From an uncultured Planctomycetaceae bacterium (GTDB lineage: Bacteria; Planctomycetota; Planctomycetia; Pirellulales; Pirellulaceae), in NCBI GenBank assembly GCA_903927685.1, contig CAIYOB010000460.1, forward strand, positions 1-40,795: a stretch of DNA of 40,795 nucleotides, in the 5' to 3' direction. Every line of letters begins with the position of its first letter. Position 1 is the stretch's first letter. Position numbers and translations under genes: made by a program. Under the pieces are notes generated by a model. It saw only the letters and a program-made list of their open reading frames with translations, was not told where the DNA came from and searched no databases. Shown here piece after piece: positions 34,536 through 40,795 of this stretch.

Positions 34536-36674
34536 CTACTGAAACGCCGCCGGCACGGGCGGCAGGTCCTTGGTCAGGACAGGCGGCGTCCGTCGGCCGG
34601 CTTGGGCGGGGTCGAAGGGTTGAAAGCCCAGCTTCAAGGCGGGCGAATCGGGCTTCAGCCGGAAGTCGTCCTGCTGCGGATCGATGAAGCCGGGGTCGGC
34701 AATCAGTGAGTGCTGGTCCTGGCTGCGCTGCTGCTGCCACTGCTCGAAGGCCAGCCCTCCCGGGAATGTGATCGGCTTGCCGTCCGCATGGAAGTACAGG
34801 TTGTAGTCCAGCCGGAAGTTGTTGTCCTTCCAGTTCGACCCCAGCAGCGGGCTGGCGTTGTCCCAGTAGACGATGTTCCGCTCAAACCAGAACGACAGAT
34901 GCTCTTCGGTGCGTGTCCGCTGCAGCTGATGCTCGCCGCCGAACGCCAGGATGTTGTTCTCGATCCGGTTCTCCTTGCCATAGTGCTGGTGGAATCCACC
35001 GCGCGAACAGCGGTAGACCAGGTTGTTCTTCATCACGATGCCGGTCGAGCCTTCGTCGGTGTACAGCCCCCAGCCGCCGTAATCGAACGAGACGACGTCG
35101 TGGAAGTGGTTGTCGTGGATCACGGTTCCCGGCGAGATGCCCAGCGTGTAGATGCAGCCCATGTCGCTGAGCACGCGTTGGCCGATGTGGTGGGCGTGAT
35201 TGAAGCCGATGTCGTTGTGGTGGGCGCGGCTCTGCCCATACCCCCAGACCCAGCCGACGGAGAACGCGGAGTAGTAGAAATCATAGACATCGTTGTACTC
35301 GACGACATTGTACGGCGAATGGCCGATCCAGACGCCGATGGCCGCCGGATGCAGGCGGCCGCCGTGCGCGATGCGGCAGTTGCGGATTGTCTGGTGCGAG
35401 ACCAACGCTTCGTCATCCGCGGGCGGCGCGAGGGTATCGCCCCATTCCGAGGGCAGGGCGCTGCCCAGCTTGACACCGCCGGCGCCCAGATCGAATAACT
35501 CGCAGCCCTCGACCCGGTTGTGCTGGCACCCGGGACCGAACGCCAGGCCATATTCGCCCGTGTGGCGAATCGCACAGTTCTCGATGACCACGTGCCGGGT
35601 CGCCATCGCAGCCACGGCGGCTCCCAGGTTGACTTCCGCCTGCGGAAACGCCTGCCCCTCGGGCGGCGTGGTCCAGTTCGAGTGGGCAAACGTCAGGCCG
35701 CTCAGACGCACGTGCTGGACCCAACGCCGCTGGCCGAGGTCGCCGGCCAGCAAGACCAGGTATCGCAACCGCGGGGCGACGACCACGGTCTGCTGAGGAT
35801 CTTCGCCCGGTTTCGGCAGATAGGTCAGGCGTCCGCTCGGCCGATCCAGGTACCACTCGCCGGGCTCCGTCAGGGCCTCACGGACGTTGACCGCCAAGTA
35901 GCGATGGCCCTCAGGAAAGCTCGCCCACCAACTGGTCCCCGTCGTATGTCCGCTGACGGTGACGGTCTTGGCCTGCGGATCGATCGCGGCTACGCGGAAC
36001 CGGGACGCGGTCCAGGAGTGGAACGGCATGACTTCGACGTCGTTCAAGTTGGCCCAGTTGGGATCGAGTTCCCCGGCGGAGAAGCCGAACCGATTGAAGC
36101 CTTTGCCTTCGGCCTCAGGCGTTGCATCGCCGGCCTTGGCGATCTTGTAGTAGCCCTGCTTCGGCAATTGGGGCCGAAAGCGCCGTTGATCGCCGACGAA
36201 CAGCTGACAGAAATGCCATTGGCCCGCTTGCACCTCGGGCAGATCGACGTACCACCGTCCGGGCTCGTCGGTCTTCCAGCCCGTGATCGGCCGGCCGCCG
36301 GAGAAAATCGGCCGCTCGCCGCCGAACGCCTGGTACACAATCGGCGCTTGCGGCGTGCCAGAATCTTCCGCCGCCAAGGAAATGGACTTGTCCAACCAAT
36401 ACACGCCGCCGCGGATGGCGACGACTATCGGCCTGTCCCGCTCCGGTTGCGCTTGCTTCAACTGGCGGACGGCCTGTTGAGCGCCGGCAAAACTCGCCAG
36501 CGGGCCATCGCTGCCGTCCGCCTTGGGCTCCGGCAGTTTGCCGGACCACTGGTCGTTGCCGTTGGTCGCCACAAACAAATCGGGCTCCGCGGCTGCGGAT
36601 AGCGTGCTGAGCAGCAACGTGCAGGCCGCCTGGAGCAGCAGCACTCGGGGTCCGGAAGCAAGGCAAGTTGCCAT
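34536..36674 (-). CDS. Secreted right-handed beta-helix protein (pectate-lyase-like)
   Basis: A 712-residue exported protein. The ATG at 36674 has AGGAGA 9 nt upstream and opens a Sec-type signal peptide (LLLQAACTLLLSTLSAAA). Mature residues begin EPDLFVATNGNDQWSGKL, the usual start of planctomycete beta-helix proteins (DUF1565-like). Residues about 350-620 show the coil repeats of a parallel beta-helix (VIENCAIRHTGEYGL, NRVEGCELFDLGAGGV, NVVEYNDVYDFYYSAF, RIENNILAFGG). Such proteins bind or degrade polysaccharides; catalytic residues were not identified. An upstream in-frame extension to 37280 overlaps the AGE gene antisense in frame and is not taken as coding. It follows an AGE-family epimerase and an LRR lipoprotein on the same strand. 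Confidence 0.88.
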   Translation of the reverse strand: MATCLASGPRVLLLQAACTLLLSTLSAAAEPDLFVATNGNDQWSGKLPEPKADGSDGPLASFAGAQQAVRQLKQAQPERDRPIVVAIRGGVYWLDKSISLAAEDSGTPQAPIVYQAFGGERPIFSGGRPITGWKTDEPGRWYVDLPEVQAGQWHFCQLFVGDQRRFRPQLPKQGYYKIAKAGDATPEAEGKGFNRFGFSAGELDPNWANLNDVEVMPFHSWTASRFRVAAIDPQAKTVTVSGHTTGTSWWASFPEGHRYLAVNVREALTEPGEWYLDRPSGRLTYLPKPGEDPQQTVVVAPRLRYLVLLAGDLGQRRWVQHVRLSGLTFAHSNWTTPPEGQAFPQAEVNLGAAVAAMATRHVVIENCAIRHTGEYGLAFGPGCQHNRVEGCELFDLGAGGVKLGSALPSEWGDTLAPPADDEALVSHQTIRNCRIAHGGRLHPAAIGVWIGHSPYNVVEYNDVYDFYYSAFSVGWVWGYGQSRAHHNDIGFNHAHHIGQRVLSDMGCIYTLGISPGTVIHDNHFHDVVSFDYGGWGLYTDEGSTGIVMKNNLVYRCSRGGFHQHYGKENRIENNILAFGGEHQLQRTRTEEHLSFWFERNIVYWDNASPLLGSNWKDNNFRLDYNLYFHADGKPITFPGGLAFEQWQQQRSQDQHSLIADPGFIDPQQDDFRLKPDSPALKLGFQPFDPAQAGRRTPPVLTKDLPPVPAAFQ

Positions 36675-36703
36675 CGTTGCGATCTCCTGTAGGTAGTGGC
36701 AGC

Positions 36704-38095
36704 TCAAGAATCCCGCAAGGTGTGGGCCGTGAACAGCAGGGCGCGGGTGACGTGGTAGGCGGCCTTCCAGGGCGAGGCTTTGTTGACTCGCAGCGGCTGG
36801 CCGTCGGGCGTGACGGTGTCGTAACAATCGCCGTACTGGTCGTCGATCATGTACCGGCGGAAAAACGCCCAGGTCCGGGCGAATCGCCGAAAGTAGTCGG
36901 TGCTCTGCGGCGCGAGCCGGTCGGCGGTCAGCAGGCCATTCAGCGCCTCGACCTGGACCCACCACACCTTGTCCGTCCGCGTGGCCGGGCCCGCGGGCGG
37001 CCCTTCGTCGTAAAATCCACCGTGCTCGTCGTCCCAACCCCAGCGCAGGGCCTGATTCACCGTCAGCAGGGCCCGCCGCCGAGTCGCCGCGGCGTCCTGT
37101 CCCGGCAGCAACTCGGCCGCCTCCTCCAGCAGGTAGGCGATCTCCAACTGGTGCCCGAACGAACTGCGTTCGTCGTGGGGGCGAAAATCCCGCGCGGCGA
37201 ACATATTCAGATGCCCGGCGGGCAGGACGATCTTGTCCCGTACGATCTCGAACACCTCTTGCAGCCGGGCGGTCAGGCACGCGTCATCCCACACGTGGCG
37301 CAGCGCGGTCAGTGCTTCGAGCAGATGGATGTGCGCGTTCATCGACTTGAAGCCCACTTGGCCGATGACCGGCAAGCCGCGACCGAGCGGTTCGGACGGC
37401 ACGTCCAGCGCCACCGGCTGGCCCTCCGCGGTCAGGTGCTCGAAGTAGCCGCCGTGCTGGCTGTCGTGGGCGTGTTCGTCCAGCCAGCCGAACGCCGCCT
37501 GGCCCAATTTCAAGGCGTCGCGATCGCCCGTCGCCTGGGCGACCGCCGCGGCCGCGTACAAGCCGAACGCGTAGCTGTAGAGCTGCTTCCAGGGCATCGC
37601 GTCGACCAGCGGCTGGCCCGCGGCATCGGTCCGGTCGAAAAACCCGCCGTGCCTGGCGTCCCACATCTTGTCGGCCAGGAACCGCAAGCCGTGGCGGGCA
37701 AACGGCAGGTACTTGTCACGCTGCCCGGGATGCGCCACCGCGACGGCCGCCGCCACCCACGTCTGGCGGCCTTGGTAAACAAGGAACTTCGAGTCCGTCG
37801 CCCCGCGTGTCCAATCGCGAGCAAAATTCTCGAAAAAGCCGCCGCGGTCCGTGTCCAGGCAGCGGGGGTACCAGGCGGCCAGCACCCGGTCCCACATCAC
37901 TTGTTCGATCTCGTCCGCCAGCCGCCGGCGGTCGACCGTGATGGACTCGTCGCCGCCTGTCGCCGGACTGGGGTACATTCCACCGCCCGCGATGGCCGCC
38001 GCGGCGGTGCCCAGGGCCTGCAACGCGCGGCGACGCGTGATCCGCGTGGGTGTCGTGTACGAGCAGTGCCCCATTTCGCCGTCCGTCCGTTTCAT
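36704..38095 (-). CDS. AGE-family epimerase with Tat-like signal
   Basis: A 463-residue protein. Residues about 15-45 carry a twin-arginine-like signal (RRRALQALGTAAAAIAGGG), and the rest is an (alpha/alpha)6-barrel of the N-acylglucosamine 2-epimerase/cellobiose 2-epimerase family. Typical segments are FENFARDWT, GRQTWVAAAVAVAHPG, HGGFFDRTDAAGQPL, KQLYSYAFGLYAAAA, then EHLTAEGQPV, MNAHIHLLEALTALRH and WGWDDEHGGFYDEG with conserved His residues. It would epimerise or isomerise sugars in the periplasm. The exact substrate is unknown. Its ATG overlaps the TGA of the LRR lipoprotein gene (ATGA), which suggests co-translation. Confidence 0.88.
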   Translation of the reverse strand: MKRTDGEMGHCSYTTPTRITRRRALQALGTAAAAIAGGGMYPSPATGGDESITVDRRRLADEIEQVMWDRVLAAWYPRCLDTDRGGFFENFARDWTRGATDSKFLVYQGRQTWVAAAVAVAHPGQRDKYLPFARHGLRFLADKMWDARHGGFFDRTDAAGQPLVDAMPWKQLYSYAFGLYAAAAVAQATGDRDALKLGQAAFGWLDEHAHDSQHGGYFEHLTAEGQPVALDVPSEPLGRGLPVIGQVGFKSMNAHIHLLEALTALRHVWDDACLTARLQEVFEIVRDKIVLPAGHLNMFAARDFRPHDERSSFGHQLEIAYLLEEAAELLPGQDAAATRRRALLTVNQALRWGWDDEHGGFYDEGPPAGPATRTDKVWWVQVEALNGLLTADRLAPQSTDYFRRFARTWAFFRRYMIDDQYGDCYDTVTPDGQPLRVNKASPWKAAYHVTRALLFTAHTLRDS

Positions 38096-39153
38096 TTCAA
38101 CTCGCCCTTGTCGTACAGTTCCCAGAACGTGGCGGGCGGCATCTTGTCGTCCGCCGTATCGTCAAACCGCGTGCCCAGTTCCTGCAGCGACGTCATCTGC
38201 CGCACGACATCCAGCCCCGCCTTGATCTTGCCGGGGGTGAAGATCAGCCGCGTCAAACGCAGGGACGCCAGCGGCGTCAAATCCGTGACTTCCGTCCCGC
38301 CGATGTGCAGCCGTTGCAGCGCGGTGCCCGCCAAGGGACTCAAGTCGGCCACGCGCGTGTCCTGCAGCGTCAAGCTGACCAAGGGTACGCGGCGCAGCGG
38401 CGAGATGTCCGCGACAGGGCAACCCGTCAACCACAGCATCTTGAGAGGGCATTCCGCCAGCGGTGACAGATCCTTGACACTGGCCCCCAGCAGGTTCAAC
38501 TCCTCCAGCGGGGCTCCACGCAGCGGGCCGAGATTCTCGACTCGCGTGCGACTGAGATACAGCTTCTGCAGGGGCATTCCGCGGAGCGCGGAGATATCTG
38601 TCAGCCGGGCGTTATCCTCCAGGTACAACTGGTCCAGCGGCAGTCCGCGCAAGGCGCTCAGATCGGTGAGATCGCACTTGGACAGGTCCAGCAGTCCGAT
38701 CCGCTGGCGGGCCAGGGGGCTGATGTCTTTGAGGTTGGGGTCATTGATGACCAGCGCCAGCAAGTCCGCGGAAACGGGCTGCATTTGCACTTCGCCGCTG
38801 AAGCCAGGGTTCTTCTCTTTCAAGGCGGCGGCCAACTGGTCCGGCGTCGAGATGGCTTGGCTTGCGCTACCGCCGCCGGCGTCCGTGGCGCGGGGTGCGT
38901 TGTCGCCGGCAAACGCGGCCGCCGAGACATCCCCGACGGGCGCCGCGGTGCTGTCCGCCGGCGGACTAGGCTCCGCTGGCGGTGATGCATCCGGACCGGC
39001 GGACGCCGTCTGGCGGCCCGAGCCTGTCGGCGCTCCGGACGGCTGTTCGCACCCGGCGCTGGCGAGGATGACGAGCAGGAGGAGAGGCAGCGCCGGCCAG
39101 CACGGATTGGGGAGTGGCGAAGGGTTGAAATGCAGCGGGAGCGACTTGGTCAA
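38092..39153 (-). CDS. Leucine-rich-repeat lipoprotein
   Basis: The protein has about 353 residues. I chose the TTG at 39153, with GAGGAT 6 nt upstream; a longer ATG start at 39264 has no such support. The N-terminus is a lipoprotein signal with LPLLLLVILASAGC, Cys being the acylated residue. A Ser/Pro/Ala-rich linker follows, then about eight LRRs of 22-23 residues (for example LSALRGLPLDQLYLEDN and ISPLRRVPLVSLTLQDT). The C-terminus ends FWELYDKGELK. LRRs of this kind bind proteins. It is the first gene of an operon with the AGE epimerase and probably the beta-helix protein. Function unknown. Confidence 0.85.
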   Translation of the reverse strand: MTKSLPLHFNPSPLPNPCWPALPLLLLVILASAGCEQPSGAPTGSGRQTASAGPDASPPAEPSPPADSTAAPVGDVSAAAFAGDNAPRATDAGGGSASQAISTPDQLAAALKEKNPGFSGEVQMQPVSADLLALVINDPNLKDISPLARQRIGLLDLSKCDLTDLSALRGLPLDQLYLEDNARLTDISALRGMPLQKLYLSRTRVENLGPLRGAPLEELNLLGASVKDLSPLAECPLKMLWLTGCPVADISPLRRVPLVSLTLQDTRVADLSPLAGTALQRLHIGGTEVTDLTPLASLRLTRLIFTPGKIKAGLDVVRQMTSLQELGTRFDDTADDKMPPATFWELYDKGELK

Positions 39154-39660
39154 GGCAGCATCCTCAGGGGTAAACGTCGATCGGAAACGTTGAGGTCCAG
39201 GGTTTGGAAAGACGCTCGGAGACGATGATTCGAAGAGCGTACCACTGCGGCCGGGCACGGTCAATCAGCGGCCGACAAGCGGCCGACTAGAGGTTGTCGG
39301 GCGACAAGGTGTCGTCGCCGCCCGCATCCTCCCGGAGCAATGCGGGCCGAGTTTGCATCTCGATTTTGGTCCGAGGCGGAACCGGCGGCGACGGAGAATT
39401 CGTCGCGTAGCGACCACAGGAACGTCGCCGCGACGCGGCAATGACCAAGAATTCGGGGAATTGTCCGTTCTACGATAAACTCGCGGAGCGAAAGGCGACA
39501 AAACCGTGGTTCTTCCTGGGCGGGAGCGAAGGGATTTCGGCTTGGTGCGCAGACTTTGGAAAGGCCCGTTGAAAACAAACTCAGAATCTGCAATACTCAC
39601 GCTTCGTTGCCAGCCGACAAGCATCCCGTAGGCCGGGACTGTTGTCGGACAAGCGACACT
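39154..39660. other. Intergenic region upstream of tRNA-Pro
   Basis: About 500 bp between the LRR lipoprotein gene (minus) and tRNA-Pro (plus). Short frames on either strand have no recognisable domain. The plus-strand promoter at 39569-39597 is the only clear signal; a minus-strand promoter for the LRR operon must lie here but was not placed. Confidence 0.4.
39569..39597 (+). promoter_or_regulatory. Candidate sigma-70 promoter of tRNA-Pro
   Basis: TTGAAA (39569-39574) and AATACT (39592-39597) are separated by exactly 17 bp, close to the TTGACA/TATAAT consensus. The -10 lies 64 bp before the tRNA 5' end, a reasonable leader for a tRNA transcript. Confidence 0.5.
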
Positions 39661-39736
39661 CGGGGTGTAGCGCAGCCTGGATTAGCGCGCTTGCTTGGGG
39701 TGCAAGAGGTCGGGAGTTCGAATCTCCCCACCCCGA
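39661..39736 (+). tRNA. tRNA-Pro (anticodon GGG)
   Basis: This is a 76-nt cloverleaf. Acceptor CGGGGTG pairs with CACCCCG; the D arm is GCGC-AGCCTGGATTA-GCGC. The anticodon arm is CTTGC-TTGGGGT-GCAAG with GGG at positions 34-36; T arm GGGAG-TTCGAAT-CTCCC; discriminator A, no encoded CCA. A tyrosine integrase starts 115 bp downstream, so the 3' half is a likely attachment site for an integrated element. Confidence 0.95.
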
Positions 39737-39774
39737 CTTGCAGTAAGTTAAGCTGAGCCTTGAAGTTAGGACAC

Positions 39775-39839
39775 CTTCCGACGGTCGGAAGTGCAGCATT
39801 TCCCAGAACTCCCTTACACGTTTATACACGTTTGGGAAA
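39775..39839. repeat. Repeat cluster between tRNA-Pro and integrase
   Basis: A 7-bp hairpin (CTTCCGA-CGG-TCGGAAG, 39775-39791) is followed by an inverted pair TTTCCCA (39799-39805) / TGGGAAA (39833-39839). Between these lie tandem direct repeats TACACGTTT at 39815-39823 and 39825-39833. Such clusters next to an integrase can be arm-type recombinase sites or its operator; here the role is inferred from position only. Confidence 0.5.
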
Positions 39840-39850
39840 AGGGGTGTTGC

Positions 39851-40795
39851 ATGCCGCGTCTGTCGTATCGTGTCCCGAAGTATGGCCGCCACAAGCCCAG
39901 CGGGCAGGCCATCGTCAGAATCAATGGCCGCATGATCTACCTGGGGCCCTGGGGCTACAAGGAATCCAAGGATCGGTACAAGACCGAGATCTCCAAGTGG
40001 GCGGACGATCAAGACCGCTCGCCTACCGCTCCGGCTCCGGCCGCTGATCCGCTGCCGGAATCTTCGACCACGCTGGTTGAACTGCTGGCCGCCTACCTCG
40101 ACCACGCCGAGACGTTCTACGTCAAGGGCGGCAAGCAGACGAGCATGGTGTACATCGTGCGTCGCATGCTCAGTTTGTGGCGCGAATTGTTCTGTGTCGT
40201 CTTGGTTCGCGACATCAAGCCCAGCCATCTGAAAGCGCTGCAGGCCCGCATGATCAAGGACGGGCAGGCCCGGTCCTACGTCAACAAGCTGACCGCCTAC
40301 TCCAAGGCAATGTTCCGTTGGGCGGTCGAGAATGACCTTTGCCCGGCGTCGGTCTGGCAAGCCCTGTTGGCCGTGCGCGGTCTGTCCAAGGGCAGGACCA
40401 AGGCCCGCGAGCCGAAGCCCGTGTTGCCGGTCGATGACGACGTGGTTGACGCCACGCTGCCGAACTTGCCGCCCGTGGTCCAAAACATGGTGCAGTTCCA
40501 GCGGCACACCGGCGCACGGCCTGGGGAAGTTTGTACGCTCCGCCCGTGCGACGTGGATCGCTCCGGCGATGTTTGGCTGTACCGGCCGGAATCGCACAAG
40601 ACGGAACATCATGATCGCGGTCGCGTAATCGCCATCGGTCCGAAGTCGCAGGAGATCTTGCTGCCCTACCTGCTCCGCGATGCGACCGCCTATTGCTTCT
40701 CCCCGCGGGAATCAGAAACACGACGGCGGGAGGCCCTGCGCGATGCCAGGGTATCACCCATGACGCCCAACCAGGAGGACAGGAGGCCCAAGGCA
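39851..40795 (+). CDS. Tyrosine site-specific recombinase/integrase (3' end outside window)
   Basis: The open frame runs from ATG 39851 (AGGGG about 9 nt upstream) past the end of the window, 315 codons so far. The start MPRLSYRVPKYGRHKPSGQA and the IVRINGRMIYLGPWG segment are an N-terminal arm-like domain. Residues about 75-180 are a SAM-like core-binding domain (LVELLAAYLDHAETFYVK, LKALQARMIKDGQARSYVNK, YSKAMFRWAVENDLCPAS). The catalytic domain opens with HTGARPGEVCTLRPCDVD containing the catalytic Arg; a Lys-containing SHKTEHHDRGR segment follows. The HxxR and Tyr boxes lie beyond the window. Integrases of this type are numerous in Planctomycetes. Its place after a tRNA gene suggests a genomic island whose body lies to the right. 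Confidence 0.9.
   Translation, partial: MPRLSYRVPKYGRHKPSGQAIVRINGRMIYLGPWGYKESKDRYKTEISKWADDQDRSPTAPAPAADPLPESSTTLVELLAAYLDHAETFYVKGGKQTSMVYIVRRMLSLWRELFCVVLVRDIKPSHLKALQARMIKDGQARSYVNKLTAYSKAMFRWAVENDLCPASVWQALLAVRGLSKGRTKAREPKPVLPVDDDVVDATLPNLPPVVQNMVQFQRHTGARPGEVCTLRPCDVDRSGDVWLYRPESHKTEHHDRGRVIAIGPKSQEILLPYLLRDATAYCFSPRESETRRREALRDARVSPMTPNQEDRRPKA

Noticed and set aside
36675..37280. N-terminal extension of the beta-helix protein
   Set aside because: Overlaps the AGE-family gene in another frame; the ATG at 36674 has a strong ribosome-binding site and starts a signal peptide.
36668..39193. Open frame of about 841 codons on the plus strand opposite the AGE and LRR genes
   Set aside because: Antisense shadow of two well-supported minus-strand genes; Arg/Gly/Pro-rich with no motif.

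Overview
The window reads as a chromosomal segment of a high-GC planctomycete, probably of the Pirellulales type. This is an inference from gene content: a DUF1559 pilin-like protein, a secreted dockerin protein with the planctomycete-style RLEQLEARQLL N-terminus, a Tat-exported Gfo/Idh/MocA oxidoreductase, a giant von Willebrand factor A (vWA) membrane protein with MoxR and DUF58, and CheB/CheR-PAS and multi-PAS signalling proteins. No CRISPR array, rRNA or complete prophage was seen.

Layout. 1-4764: after a hairpin-rich leader come three minus-strand genes (methyltransferase, polytopic GT-C-like membrane protein, glycosyltransferase-2/methyltransferase fusion), a likely glycoconjugate cluster. 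4893-6797: amylomaltase. 7507-8804: a helix-turn-helix protein with a degenerate receiver, tandem hairpins including a terminator, and moaC. 8890-15570: a methyltransferase, a DUF1559 protein, a starch/glycogen-synthase-like protein, a phosphohexomutase, and a dockerin-bearing redoxin interrupted by one in-frame TGA. 15802-18804: an exported oxidoreductase, tRNA-Arg(TCG), and lexA with a candidate operator. 18800-24006: a 148-bp palindromic element, then a vWA/MoxR/DUF58 operon read on the minus strand. 24151-31674: another long palindromic element, then three translationally coupled plus-strand genes (ABC ATPase, CheB/CheR-PAS, hybrid histidine kinase). 31708-33915: a double solute-binding/PAS sensor without a kinase. 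34090-39153: a zinc-ribbon protein, then a minus-strand set (leucine-rich-repeat lipoprotein, AGE-family epimerase, beta-helix protein, a possibly frameshifted small gene). 39569-40795: a promoter, tRNA-Pro(GGG) and a tyrosine integrase that runs off the window, probably the edge of an integrated element.

The most exciting observation is at 14404-15570. A TGA codon sits exactly where the first redox cysteine of a thioredoxin-like CxxC motif should be, giving U-G-Y-C. The frame stays open for more than 300 codons afterwards into a complete dockerin. A hairpin directly after the TGA has a 7-bp stem and a GUU loop, in the position expected of a bacterial SECIS element. The simplest reading is a secreted selenocysteine redoxin carrying a dockerin. 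TGA is an ordinary stop in many neighbouring genes, so general recoding is unlikely.

Other themes are carbohydrate storage and turnover (amylomaltase, glycogen-synthase-like protein, phosphohexomutase, epimerase, beta-helix protein), dense sensory signalling at 24-34 kb, and two intergenic palindromes that look like dispersed MITE-like repeats. All functions are assigned from motifs read by eye; no database search was possible.
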